NCBI RefSeq assembly: GCF_001431295.2
Contig: NZ_LKAJ02000001.1
Coordinates: forward strand, 2,728,001 to 2,792,000
Source: Candidatus Berkiella aquae
GTDB taxonomy: Bacteria > Pseudomonadota > Gammaproteobacteria > Berkiellales > Berkiellaceae
Direction of reading: 5' to 3'
Length of the DNA stretch: 64,000 nucleotides
The translations under genes were made by a program, and so were the position numbers. The notes under the pieces were generated by a model. That model was given only the letters and a program-made list of their open reading frames with translations. It was not told the origin of the DNA and ran no database searches. Shown piece by piece: positions 53,540 through 62,806 of the stretch (within the stretch, counting starts at the first letter, position 1; every line of letters begins with the position of its first letter).

Positions 53540-56500
53540 TTATTTTGAACAAATCAATTGCTTAATCTTGGGCTGTACTTCACTGCTTATCGTATCTGAT
53601 TTTCTTGACAATCTCTTGCAATCATAACTATTAAGATAAGCAATTCTATTCTGTAATTTTTCTTTACATTCTCTTGCCCGCAGCAATAGGTCCTTATATT
53701 CCTCGCGATAATAACCCGATAGCACTTCATCTATCATTTTCGTGTCACAACGAGGCGAATGCGCATAGAATTCATTTAAGAGTTGAGTAACAATGCTTGT
53801 ATTATTTTCTGTTCTACACGCCATTGCCAAAGCTTCCTTAAAGTTGCCAATATGCATTAATACCTCTAGATGATCTGATTCTAACTTAAAGTAAGCCAAA
53901 TTTTGTCGAAATTGATCAAAAGTGATAATTTCTGTTGCTAGTGCAAAAATAACGCCTGGAGATTGTTGTAAGATTTTTTTCTCATCCGGATCATAGATAC
54001 CGGTTAAATTTTTATGTAATTCCTTAATCCCCTTCTTAATTTTCCATCCTACATGGCACATCGCTTGTTCACCAAAAATAGCATCCACCATTCTAACGGT
54101 TAGATATTGATTCTTTATCAACTGTGCAATTCTTGTATCTGCTAGCAGCATCACGACCTGATAAGGAAGATTGTTTATTTCGGATTCTTTGACAACTCCA
54201 TCCAGCAGCAAACCTTTTATTTCGTTAGACTGTTTAAGAATTTCATTGACTTCTCGATTAGATTTCTCTGTTAAGAAGATGCTTCCTTTTATGATACTCA
54301 ATAAATGATCATGGGTGTTATTTTGTTTGAGTTTGGTTTGAACATATCTCCAAGCCCTTTTAATATGTTCCTTTTGTTGAAACTGAGAAGTTGTGACACA
54401 ATATTGATAAAAAGCTTCACTCATAATTTCTGCTATTTCATGTTCTAAAGAAAATTGTTCAGGTTCATGTGGCAAAACATCCTCGCCCGGTGATGATTGA
54501 GGATTTTCAACATTCTTTCCTAAAGCACGAAATCTATTTAAATGATAAAAATAATTGGCTAAATTTTCTAATCCTTGCTCAAGATTTCTATCATTTAATA
54601 ATTTTGCTTCTTTGATACAGGATTTTACAAAATTAAGTAATTGCGGCTCATATAACTTTCCAATAGGCCCTCCTTTGTATTCATAATAAGGAAGATGATC
54701 AGAAGATATCACCGTGCTAAACGAAGAGTCACCCGAACAGCCTGCACCATCGTCAGTGAGGTTATATAGTGCTTGATAATCATCATTATCGACAATTCTT
54801 GAGCAAAATACTCGGATCCTTGCGTGAGGACTAGCATTTATTGGGGTATCAGGATAGATAAAAGCAATTTCATTGTCTCCAAATCCCGCTTTAATTAATA
54901 AGGCTTTAACCGTCTTCTCATCAATCACATTTCGTGGAAGCAAAAAGTCACATACCTTTTCATCATTTTTGTAACGTAATGCTTGGGTTAAAACAAATGC
55001 ACATGCCGCACTGACTGTCTGTAAATAAGCTGGCATCAATCGATGTGTTTTTAAATAGGCTGTCGCATTCTTTTTATTAAGCACATCAGTATTCAGTAGC
55101 TGTTCAATAAATTTTTTATTGTTCTTAGCAATAGATATTAACCTATCTGCTTTTGTATTTTCAGGGATTGGATTATGATGCATCACAACGCCATAGTTAT
55201 TTTTCCTTTTGTCATTGTTTACTCCTAAAGGCGCATTGTTAAAGGTCGGTGTCTTCTTGGAGCCACTTGATTGATACCCATATTGAAAACATTTTATAAT
55301 CTTCAAATCTTTAGGGAAAACTTCGGGCAGTTCAGATGGATACGAAACCTCAATTGCACCAACAGTATTATCGCTTAAATGCGCCAGCTCTTTTGCATGT
55401 TCCTCACACCATTTTTTGAATCCACCTTCTTGTTCTGTGAAACGAGTATAGGCTAAATGGTGATCAAACGGAGAATCAGGGCTCATGAGCATTTGTTCGA
55501 CAAATTTAGCACGTTGATTTAACCCACTCTCTTCTTCTTGCTCGCTTTTATGAATTTTAACCAGGGCATGTAACTCATAACCTTTTTCTGCCAGAGCTTG
55601 CTTTATTTGCTTGGCAAAATCCCAACCATGCATAAAGTCGCCAATACCATCTACATAGTTATGAATGATTAAGCAAATGATGTTTTTTCCTTTAGTTGCC
55701 TGCGGTAACACTTGCGTATCAAATAAATTAAAACTGAGATTGCTCGAATGTTTAAGCATTTCTAATTCATCAATCAAATTATCGTATTGTTCTGGAGAAA
55801 ACACTATCTTTTCAAAAAAGGTTTGAAGCTTAGATAGAATAACCGGATTTTGAATATTTAACCCTTCAATAATAGTTTGGTGGACAAAATTATCTTCATC
55901 TAATGTTTGGGTTCTATCTGTTGCTTGGCCTGGCATTATCCCATCACGTAATTTTTGTTTTGCAGAATAGACGGAATCACCACTGATACCTCGATAAACT
56001 AATCCATGGTGATTGTCGCAAAGGGGAGCCGCTATGCCATAATCAATAATATTAACTTTGTAATGCCCTTCATTTTTGGAAATTAAAATATTATCCCCAT
56101 ATAAGTCACGATGAATTATTTTGTGATCAAAGTGTAATTTCTTTAATTCTCGAATAATTTCCTGAAGGATTTCAATTTTTTCGTCTTCTTTAATGACAAA
56201 GGGATTGAATCTTTTTGTTTCAAGTGCGCTAAATCCGCATATCAATGGCAATCCAGTCTGATATTTTAGTAGCTGATAATGTTTATCGCCAATATAGCGA
56301 CTTCCTAATAGCTGTCCTGCCCTTTTCCCACAAACAACTTCATTATCAATAAATTCTTTTGCAAATTTTTGCATTTGGCTTGAGGAAGGTAATCTTTCCA
56401 TCTTGAGAACAGCCATTTCGCCCGTTTGCAAATTCTTTACTAAACGAACTTCTGAGATTATATGATTTTGTTTATCGGCTTCTTGTTTTAACACGCTTTC

Positions 56501-56608
56501 TGGCGCACTATCGACAACATAGGCTTGGCCATCATCAGCGTAGAAGATCTCCGTTTTATTATCTGATGTATTTACATGTCGCTTTGTTGGAATTGGACTA
56601 CTTAACAT
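53540..56608 (-). CDS. Protein kinase / glycosyltransferase-like fusion effector candidate
   Basis: 1022 residues, ribosome site GGGGAGA. N-terminal kinase domain (about 25-300): AVLK69MER, I-H166-R-D168-L-Y-G-D-N-I-L-I, and I-I-D189-Y-G-I-A (DYG instead of DFG), so catalytic residues remain although no clear Gly-loop is seen. Middle region (about 305-690) begins ICLIIHNYVDGIGDFMHGW and ends G-D-S-S-F-S-T-V-I-S-S-D-H-L-P-Y-Y-E, an order reminiscent of GT-B glycosyltransferases (donor-binding GDxS/T..E followed by P-[FY]-[YF]-E). The last 300 residues are helical. No signal peptide. Kinase call firm at motif level, glycosyltransferase call tentative. Confidence 0.6.
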   Translation of the reverse strand: MLSSPIPTKRHVNTSDNKTEIFYADDGQAYVVDSAPESVLKQEADKQNHIISEVRLVKNLQTGEMAVLKMERLPSSSQMQKFAKEFIDNEVVCGKRAGQLLGSRYIGDKHYQLLKYQTGLPLICGFSALETKRFNPFVIKEDEKIEILQEIIRELKKLHFDHKIIHRDLYGDNILISKNEGHYKVNIIDYGIAAPLCDNHHGLVYRGISGDSVYSAKQKLRDGIMPGQATDRTQTLDEDNFVHQTIIEGLNIQNPVILSKLQTFFEKIVFSPEQYDNLIDELEMLKHSSNLSFNLFDTQVLPQATKGKNIICLIIHNYVDGIGDFMHGWDFAKQIKQALAEKGYELHALVKIHKSEQEEESGLNQRAKFVEQMLMSPDSPFDHHLAYTRFTEQEGGFKKWCEEHAKELAHLSDNTVGAIEVSYPSELPEVFPKDLKIIKCFQYGYQSSGSKKTPTFNNAPLGVNNDKRKNNYGVVMHHNPIPENTKADRLISIAKNNKKFIEQLLNTDVLNKKNATAYLKTHRLMPAYLQTVSAACAFVLTQALRYKNDEKVCDFLLPRNVIDEKTVKALLIKAGFGDNEIAFIYPDTPINASPHARIRVFCSRIVDNDDYQALYNLTDDGAGCSGDSSFSTVISSDHLPYYEYKGGPIGKLYEPQLLNFVKSCIKEAKLLNDRNLEQGLENLANYFYHLNRFRALGKNVENPQSSPGEDVLPHEPEQFSLEHEIAEIMSEAFYQYCVTTSQFQQKEHIKRAWRYVQTKLKQNNTHDHLLSIIKGSIFLTEKSNREVNEILKQSNEIKGLLLDGVVKESEINNLPYQVVMLLADTRIAQLIKNQYLTVRMVDAIFGEQAMCHVGWKIKKGIKELHKNLTGIYDPDEKKILQQSPGVIFALATEIITFDQFRQNLAYFKLESDHLEVLMHIGNFKEALAMACRTENNTSIVTQLLNEFYAHSPRCDTKMIDEVLSGYYREEYKDLLLRARECKEKLQNRIAYLNSYDCKRLSRKSDTISSEVQPKIKQLICSK

Positions 56609-56782
56609 GACTTATCTCCCCTTTATTTTTTATGAGGAGATTCTAAGATTATTTAAATTGGGTTTTAAAACACTTCCCGATAGAACTGCCACTTTTCATG
56701 CACGAGTTCAAAATTCTTTTTTTAGGTTAGAACATAAAAATCAAATAGACTATTTTTAATTTCGAATCCTTTTATTAAAAAT

Positions 56783-57406
56783 TCAAATTTGATATTGTTT
56801 CAAAAATATTGCGACAATTGTTTCTATAATCTCTTCAGCAAGTTCGGCTTTAGGCACAGGCATCCCCGTCAATGCTGGCCAAATGAAATTTTCTTTCAGC
56901 ATGCCAAAAAATACTTTGCTGGCTATTAATTTATTCGAAATTTGCATTCTTGCATGTGCTACTTCTTCAGCAAGATAGTTACAAAAAATGTCTTGTAGTG
57001 GCATTCTTCCCGCTTCCCATACTGCCATCACAATTTCAGGATATTTTTCTGATTCAGCAATGATGACACGAATCAAAGCAATTGAACGAGGTTGTGAGAG
57101 TAATTCTATTATTTTCTTGGCAAATGGAAGCAAAATATCATAAGAGCTAACATTCAGCGAAAAAGTAATAATAGGGGCATCTTTATATAATGATTGGCAA
57201 TGATAAATCATCATTTCATTAAATAGATGCAATTTATTTTCAAAATGCTTATAAATGGTAATTTTAGAAATCCCAGCTTTACTGGCAATGGCATCCATGC
57301 TGGTTGCAGCATAACCTTCAGATAAAAAAAGATCCGTGGCTGCTTCCATAATTAAATGGTGTTTATGCACCCATCGTTGATTATTTCTACGTGTCACTTT
57401 TTCCAT
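56783..57406 (-). CDS. TetR-family repressor
   Basis: 207 residues. The N-terminal helix-turn-helix (IMEAATDLFLSEGYAATSMD then AIASKAGISKITIYKHFENK) is the textbook TetR DNA-binding domain; the C-terminal ligand domain (TetR_C type) is unassigned. AGGGG ribosome site. Divergent from the hemerythrin gene with a perfect palindrome between them, so it very probably represses itself and that gene. Confidence 0.92.
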   Translation of the reverse strand: MEKVTRRNNQRWVHKHHLIMEAATDLFLSEGYAATSMDAIASKAGISKITIYKHFENKLHLFNEMMIYHCQSLYKDAPIITFSLNVSSYDILLPFAKKIIELLSQPRSIALIRVIIAESEKYPEIVMAVWEAGRMPLQDIFCNYLAEEVAHARMQISNKLIASKVFFGMLKENFIWPALTGMPVPKAELAEEIIETIVAIFLKQYQI

Positions 57407-57419
57407 TATTGCCCCTTGA

Positions 57420-57449
57420 AATTAACTATACCCAATAGTATAGTTAATT
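57420..57449. promoter_or_regulatory. Palindromic TetR operator
   Basis: Perfect 11-base arms AATTAACTATA and TATAGTTAATT separated by 8 bases (CCCAATAG), inside the 67-base gap between the TetR gene and the hemerythrin gene. TetR-family autorepressors typically bind such divergent palindromes. Confidence 0.75.
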
Positions 57450-57473
57450 GATAGTTACTTGGAGAATCATATA

Positions 57474-58127
57474 ATGCGTGTTGATTTATATACAAATCCT
57501 CATAAAGAGCAACGAGAATGGCTTTATCATCTTGCAATTCAAGCAGGTAAAATTGATTATGCTGACAACAAGTCATTTGGTGAGCTTTCTATAAAATTCA
57601 ATCAATTGATTGCTGAATTGCATCAGCATGTACGTGCGGAAGAAGCATTTGTTCATCCTCTCTTCCTAGCAAAGGATACTCAATTGGCAGATCCCTTGCA
57701 TGCTGATCATGAATCATTAGAACAAATGCTCAACCATTTAGAACAACAGATGCAAATCATTCAACAAGAAAACCATGCGCAAAAACGTAATACATTAGGT
57801 CTTATCTTTTATCGAAGCTTTAATCGTTTTATTAGCCATTATTTAGAACATATGGATGAAGAAGAACGCATGTTACCCTTTTTATGGGAAACCTATAGCG
57901 ATGAACAACTCATGCTATGCATTAATAGTTTTAAAGCCAGTATCGGTATCGATGAAGCACTAGAAACTATTGTAACCACTTTTCCAAAGCTAGAGAACCA
58001 TACACAGCAACGACTATTTCAAGGGTTTAAGCAAAACGCATCGCCTCAACGTTTCGTTCAATTTTGTACTTATTTAAAAAAGGTGCTCTCTGAACAACAT
58101 TTAGAACAACTAGAAGCGAGAATATAA
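57474..58127 (+). CDS. Hemerythrin-domain protein
   Basis: 217 residues; ATG 57474 with GGAGA 9 bases upstream. Iron-ligand motifs are present: ELHQHVRAEEAFVHPLF (about 48-64), H-A-D-H-E-S-L-E-Q-M (about 74-83), and H-Y-L-E-H-M-D-E-E-E-R-M-L-P, which give the H...HxxxE...H...HxxxE pattern of a di-iron four-helix bundle. Such proteins sense or buffer O2, NO or iron. Control by the adjacent TetR repressor suggests induction by a small molecule. Confidence 0.88.
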   Translation: MRVDLYTNPHKEQREWLYHLAIQAGKIDYADNKSFGELSIKFNQLIAELHQHVRAEEAFVHPLFLAKDTQLADPLHADHESLEQMLNHLEQQMQIIQQENHAQKRNTLGLIFYRSFNRFISHYLEHMDEEERMLPFLWETYSDEQLMLCINSFKASIGIDEALETIVTTFPKLENHTQQRLFQGFKQNASPQRFVQFCTYLKKVLSEQHLEQLEARI

Positions 58128-58151
58128 AGAAAAAATGCACATTACAAGCTA

Positions 58152-58190
58152 TCTCATCATCAATAGCGACAAGCGCTATTGATGATGAGA
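58152..58190. terminator. Strong bidirectional hairpin
   Basis: Seventeen-base perfect arms from TCTCATCATCAATAGCG and its complement around ACAAG, between the plus-strand hemerythrin gene and a minus-strand gene. No long T-run on either side. Confidence 0.6.
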
Positions 58191-58206
58191 ATACTATTTC
58201 AATAGG

Positions 58207-58518
58207 TTACCTACGCGGCCCTTTTATTTTAGTTTTTATATCTGGCGGGATTGGGGATTTGTAACCTAATAATTGCGTTTCAATTGTTTCTCTTAATTGA
58301 ATCTCACGTTCACCATCTGGCGAACCAACATAGAATGGTTTCTTTGGTGATGTCGAATCGGTGCTTGGCCGACGATGATTTAAACAAGCTGAGACAGAAA
58401 TCAGTATCGGCTTTGTTGGCGTATTTTTCTCATTAGACTCAGCCACATTACTCTTTTCATCATCCGAAACTCGTTTTTCAAGATTAGTCACTGCTGAAAA
58501 AATTCCATCTAAACTCAT
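58207..58518 (-). CDS. Small hypothetical protein (103 aa)
   Basis: 103 residues with a strong GGAGGG ribosome site. A short N-terminal helix (MSLDGIFSAVTNLEKRVSDD) precedes a mostly disordered, Ser/Pro/Lys/Thr-rich sequence with a possible strand near ILISVSACL and a helical segment IQLRETIETQLLGY. The tail is basic: KTKIKGPRR, as in many effector candidates here. No family recognised. Confidence 0.5.
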   Translation of the reverse strand: MSLDGIFSAVTNLEKRVSDDEKSNVAESNEKNTPTKPILISVSACLNHRRPSTDSTSPKKPFYVGSPDGEREIQLRETIETQLLGYKSPIPPDIKTKIKGPRR

Positions 58519-58756
58519 CGCGCCCTCCTGAAAAGGCTATTAACTATGACGTTCACATCGTATCACGTGAATTTGTTTCATTTAAAGACCCGATAGTAAA
58601 TACAGAACAAAGGCTGGATGAAATACCTCTATACATCTTAATTACTTCGTTTTATTCTTAATGACTTTTTCTCTTGCATTTCATTCTTAATAATATATTC
58701 AGCCATATCCATTCTAAATGGCGAATAATCACAATCTTCTATCTGTTCCTCGGCAA

Positions 58757-60724
58757 TTAAACCGATTTTTTATTACCCGTTTTTAACCAATTTTTTAACA
58801 GTAGATCTATTGGTGCTTCATTAGATAAGTCAGTATTTATAAATGTCTTTATAGATACTGAAGGCACACCTGCTTGATTAAAAAGTTTAATTTGCTCTAA
58901 AAACTCATCATTCATAATTATTTTATGATGACAATGTTTAATTAAGGTTGAAAGGCAATGAAGCGAAGGTCGATCCTTTAAAATCAAATAATCATATTGT
59001 TCAAAAGGCAAGCCATCTTCAAATTTTTCATTAGAATCAAAGCAATAAATTAGTAGTTCGATTTGATTGCTGAGCAGTAATGCTTCACCAGCACTAAATT
59101 GCGTTGATGATTTACATATTTGTATATTATCTAAAAAAGCTTTCTTATTTTTTACTAAACCAATATGTTTAAAATGTTTTTCTAGGATCTGTGTTAAATT
59201 ATCGACACAATCGTTTTGTTCTGCATTATTGCAAATAGCAATTATAGGGATACGCCCTTGATGAGGAATGAGAGTCATTAATATCTGTTTATAAATATGG
59301 GCAGCAGTAACAACGCCAAATTGTGGCTGCGCATTGACCTCTATCACCGCGCCACCGACTTCAAAATATGATTTTTCAATATCAGGTGTAATAAAATCAA
59401 TACCAACCAAATCCAAGCGCAATAATTTAGCTATTGCTTCAGCAAGCATTTTATTATCAGGATGTACTTTATTAAATACCGCAACGGGTGTACCACCGGT
59501 TGAGATATTTGCAATGCGATTAATTGGAATAAATTTGCCATTTTCTAAAATTGAATTTAGCTGACAACCCTGTTCTGCTAAAAATTCAAGGGTATCTTCA
59601 GTGATGTCAAATTTGTTGTGAGCCACTAGATTATGTTGTTCTATCAATTCATTAATAGAATGTACTCCATCACCCTTTACACCGCCCGGTATTCTTTCGA
59701 TTGCCCAAATAAGTTGTCCTTCCAGCACGATTAAACGGTAATCATTACCAGCCACATGTTGCTCTAACAGCATAATATCAGAAAACTTGCTTGCTTGTTG
59801 AAAAGCTCTTTTGACTTGCTCCGCATTAGTTAATCGAGCAAAAACACCAGCACCACTATCTTGATTATAAGGTTTGATGACAACGGGATATCCTATTTGA
59901 TTTGCATTCTCAATAGCTTCTTCAACGTTATAAACGACAATTTGTTTGGGAACGGGAAAACCAGCTCTTTGTAATAGGGCTGTCGTACCATTTTTATAAC
60001 GAGCAATACGAGTTGAAATAACAGAAGTATTCTCAGTAAAGGAATCATCAAACCAACGGGAATGACAACCATAACCATATTGATAAATATTGCCACCTAT
60101 ATGAGTCCATGCAATACCTGCTTGATGTGCAGCTTCTATAAATCGAAAGGTATTTGCATTTTTAGGAGCATCTATTTTAATTCCAGCAATGAGTTCATTA
60201 ATATGTTGTATCAATGCGTTATTGGGTTGAAAAATATCAGTAATGATATGTCTATGGCAAAAATCTAACATAAATGCCATTGCCGGATGAAAACAATCTT
60301 CAGTAAAAGCAGGGATCCAAATTTCATAACTATTTTCTACATCCAATAACGTGCTGATTTGAATATCTGCAAAAATTGGCAGCAATGCAGCTTTTTGTAG
60401 AGCCACAACCCCTTTAGCTAGGCAAGTTATTAAATCATCCGAAATCGATTTTGAAAATTGATCATTAAAATAATAATGCAATGCTTGGTGTAATGTTTTT
60501 AATGAAATATCACTTTTGTCTATGGTTTTTAAAATGATTTTGACAACTGGTTGTCGATATCCATTTTGATATCCTTTATAAAATTTCGGCTTTTCCTTCA
60601 AGCAGAATAGTTCGCTAAGTGAAATTTCATTTTCATTCATATTATGAGGATAAGTAGCTCCCCAAGTTGTATGCTTTGTTAACAGGGCAATGTTTTGTTG
60701 AAATTGAATATTGATCGTTTTCAT
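58757..60724 (-). CDS. Cyanophycin-synthetase-like ATP-grasp ligase with degenerate Mur-ligase domain
   Basis: 655 residues. N-terminal domain and ATP-grasp (about 215-485) match cyanophycin synthetase CphA: HSRWFDDSFTENTSVISTRI (usually GSxxxRIxAxxTxxTSxIAV), TTALLQRAGFPVPKQ, YPVVIKPYNQDSGAGVF, LEQHVAGNDYRLIVL, and the metal end AVIEVNAQPQFG (E and N ligands). CphA normally continues into a Mur-ligase domain with GTNGKTT at GRIPIIAVTG; here GRIPIIAICNNAEQNDC lacks the P-loop and the protein stops about 220 residues short. So one of the two ligase activities is lost. Last gene of an operon with a methyltransferase and an outer-membrane barrel. Confidence 0.75.
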   Translation of the reverse strand: MKTINIQFQQNIALLTKHTTWGATYPHNMNENEISLSELFCLKEKPKFYKGYQNGYRQPVVKIILKTIDKSDISLKTLHQALHYYFNDQFSKSISDDLITCLAKGVVALQKAALLPIFADIQISTLLDVENSYEIWIPAFTEDCFHPAMAFMLDFCHRHIITDIFQPNNALIQHINELIAGIKIDAPKNANTFRFIEAAHQAGIAWTHIGGNIYQYGYGCHSRWFDDSFTENTSVISTRIARYKNGTTALLQRAGFPVPKQIVVYNVEEAIENANQIGYPVVIKPYNQDSGAGVFARLTNAEQVKRAFQQASKFSDIMLLEQHVAGNDYRLIVLEGQLIWAIERIPGGVKGDGVHSINELIEQHNLVAHNKFDITEDTLEFLAEQGCQLNSILENGKFIPINRIANISTGGTPVAVFNKVHPDNKMLAEAIAKLLRLDLVGIDFITPDIEKSYFEVGGAVIEVNAQPQFGVVTAAHIYKQILMTLIPHQGRIPIIAICNNAEQNDCVDNLTQILEKHFKHIGLVKNKKAFLDNIQICKSSTQFSAGEALLLSNQIELLIYCFDSNEKFEDGLPFEQYDYLILKDRPSLHCLSTLIKHCHHKIIMNDEFLEQIKLFNQAGVPSVSIKTFINTDLSNEAPIDLLLKNWLKTGNKKSV

Positions 60725-60739
60725 TATAAATACTGCTTA

Positions 60740-61555
60740 TTATATTGGGGAAAATAAAAATGAAGGGCATCGCTCGCCTAAAGGATACCGTGGAAAATAG
60801 CATTCTTCTTCTTTAAAAAATTCATGAAATAATGTTTTGATTTCTTCTAAATCAGGAAAGGTATAATAAACACTGCAATTGTGATAATTATTAATTGTAT
60901 CCATTACTTCATAAGACCAGTTTAATTTTTTGATAACCGCTTCATGGGGCATTTTGAAATGATGATACCAACAATCCCAAATTTCCTTTAAACAAACCCC
61001 TTGGACCAATGAACCATGTAACGCCATGGCAATTCGCCATTTAAGAATATTGAAATTTGAAATTTTACCTTGCACAAAATCTTGTTGAACTATTTCAATC
61101 GATTCACTGCATGCTGGGCGCATGAAAAATCTTACTATCAATGATCCTATCGGATTTAAAACGCGCTTAATTTCATTAATAAACTCCGCATAATATTGAC
61201 TTTGCATAACGGTAAAACAACCATCACCAATGACTAAATCAATTTGTGTATCAGCAAAAGGGAGCCTACACCAATTACCTAATACGGGCTCAGGCTTTAA
61301 ATGAGGTGTTTGTGAAGGCAAAATAGATTTCATCATGGAAAAACTGCTATCGACAGCAATTAACCGAGTATGACTAGGCCAAACAATATGTGCTATTTCA
61401 GGTGTTGTACCCAGCAACAACACGGTAAGAGGCTTTTGTTGCGTTTGAGCTAACTGTTGGACCCAAGCTGTGATGGTTTGAATATCTGATACATCAGGAC
61501 GCAATGGCGCTCCGATGTAGCGCCAGCGGCTAGCTTGTTTTTCCCATAACTCCAT
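60740..61555 (-). CDS. SAM-dependent methyltransferase in ATP-grasp operon
   Basis: 271 residues. LTVLLLGTTPEIAHIVWPSH (motif I, with LGTTPE instead of GxGxG), IAVDSSFSMMKSIL, and LVIGDGCFTVM then IKRVLNPIGSLIVRFFMRP indicate a class I methyltransferase with a divergent SAM loop. Located 15 bases before the ATP-grasp gene and 3 after the outer-membrane gene. A modifying enzyme for the same product is likely; substrate unknown. Confidence 0.75.
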   Translation of the reverse strand: MELWEKQASRWRYIGAPLRPDVSDIQTITAWVQQLAQTQQKPLTVLLLGTTPEIAHIVWPSHTRLIAVDSSFSMMKSILPSQTPHLKPEPVLGNWCRLPFADTQIDLVIGDGCFTVMQSQYYAEFINEIKRVLNPIGSLIVRFFMRPACSESIEIVQQDFVQGKISNFNILKWRIAMALHGSLVQGVCLKEIWDCWYHHFKMPHEAVIKKLNWSYEVMDTINNYHNCSVYYTFPDLEEIKTLFHEFFKEEECYFPRYPLGERCPSFLFSPI

Positions 61556-61558
61556 AAT

Positions 61559-62392
61559 TTAAGGCAAATGTGGAAAGTAATATTTAATACCTAACATAAG
61601 TGCATTAGTGGTTGCTTTACTTTTGGAGTTACCTATAAGGGTAAAAGTAGTGTCTTCTCCTGCAATAACTGCAAAGTCTCTTGCTGTTCCTGCCGTACGA
61701 ATAGTTCCATAATAAGTATAAATATAATCTGCCGTTAATGAAGCAGTATTACCCACTTTATGCTCTAAACCGGCGCCAAGACGCAGAAACGGTTTAAGAT
61801 ATTTCTTCGTTTTATCAAGCGTTATACCTAACTCTGTATTAGGATCAAAATGATTTAAATCAAAATGATGAATCGCTGTCGATTTTAATCGATTAATAGC
61901 AAACCCAATACGACCATATAACATCGTATTAAGATCCATCAGGTAACCTGGTTTAAAATCAAATGCAAATTCACCTTCATGTAATTTTGTTTTAACGGTT
62001 GACGTTAATTGAGTTGCCTCGCGTCTATTCGTATTTTCAAAAAATGAAGCATTGGAAAAAATAGCTCTATTTTTTGACCAAGAACCACTAAATTCAATGG
62101 CCCAATAATAGGGTGTTCCATGAATAAATTCGCCAGCACCGAAATAGATAGAACCAATACCATAGTTATTTACCACATCAACATCATAAGGGAGATTGAA
62201 TTGTTGATAACTATAAAATTCGTTTAGATAAAGTGTAGTTGAAGAAACTGACATTTCACTCGTTAAACGTAATACACCCGCAGAAGCGCCTGCGTAATAT
62301 CCATTATGAAAGCCATTTGCTGCCAAAGCTAATGTCGGAGTAAATAATGCTAAGGGTAATAATGATAACTTGGTATTGTTTGATAGTGACAT
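61559..62392 (-). CDS. Outer-membrane beta-barrel protein
   Basis: 277 residues; ATG 62392 with AAGGAAC ribosome site is preferred over a further upstream ATG at 62461 because it begins the signal peptide MSLSNNTKLSLLPLALFTPT (cleavage LALAA-N). The rest is amphipathic strands: YYAGASAGVLRLT, YWAIEFSGSWSKN, GEFAFDFKPGYLM, LYGRIGFAIN, FLRLGAGLEHKVG, and the end ALMLGIKYYFP with terminal hydrophobic/aromatic, as in 8-10 stranded OmpA/OmpW-like barrels. Head of the operon with the methyltransferase and ligase. Confidence 0.8.
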   Translation of the reverse strand: MSLSNNTKLSLLPLALFTPTLALAANGFHNGYYAGASAGVLRLTSEMSVSSTTLYLNEFYSYQQFNLPYDVDVVNNYGIGSIYFGAGEFIHGTPYYWAIEFSGSWSKNRAIFSNASFFENTNRREATQLTSTVKTKLHEGEFAFDFKPGYLMDLNTMLYGRIGFAINRLKSTAIHHFDLNHFDPNTELGITLDKTKKYLKPFLRLGAGLEHKVGNTASLTADYIYTYYGTIRTAGTARDFAVIAGEDTTFTLIGNSKSKATTNALMLGIKYYFPHLP

Positions 62393-62806
62393 TAGCGTTC
62401 CTTGCTTCAAATAATAGTCATTTTCCGAATTAATTTTATTAAAAATAGCTTCTTCAAGCAAATTGAAATGTCAATTTTAAGTGAGACATATTGTTATTAT
62501 GTCTCCTTACTAAAATCTAATTTTAACCACCTTACCATTTTTATATACCGCCCTATTTTTTCAAGTTTTAAAATTCGTCTATCGCTTGGCATTTTAAAAA
62601 TATTCAGCAATGCCAATATCTTTAAACGTTGCATACTGAAAAGATAGTGAAATAAAGTATATTTCATATAATGTTCTGAAAACATGACGATAAGAAAATG
62701 ATCTTGCTGACATGACTCATTGATAAAAATACTGATTAATTAATCACTTCTCACCTTAAAAATCACACTATATACTGGCCAATTTTATTATATAGGTACC
62801 TCTTAT
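62393..62806. other. 414-bp divergent intergenic region
   Basis: Separates the outer-membrane protein operon from the histidine kinase and must contain both promoters. TATACT at 62771-62776 with TTCTCA 17 bases upstream is a possible kinase promoter (weak). Two overlapping short frames (62468-62647 plus, 62497-62685 minus) have no good ribosome site or family features and are not called. Nothing else recognised. Confidence 0.4.

Noticed and set aside
62402..62685. Short opposing frames (81 and 62 residues) in the intergenic region
   Set aside because: No ribosome sites, overlap each other, strongly hydrophobic AT-driven composition.
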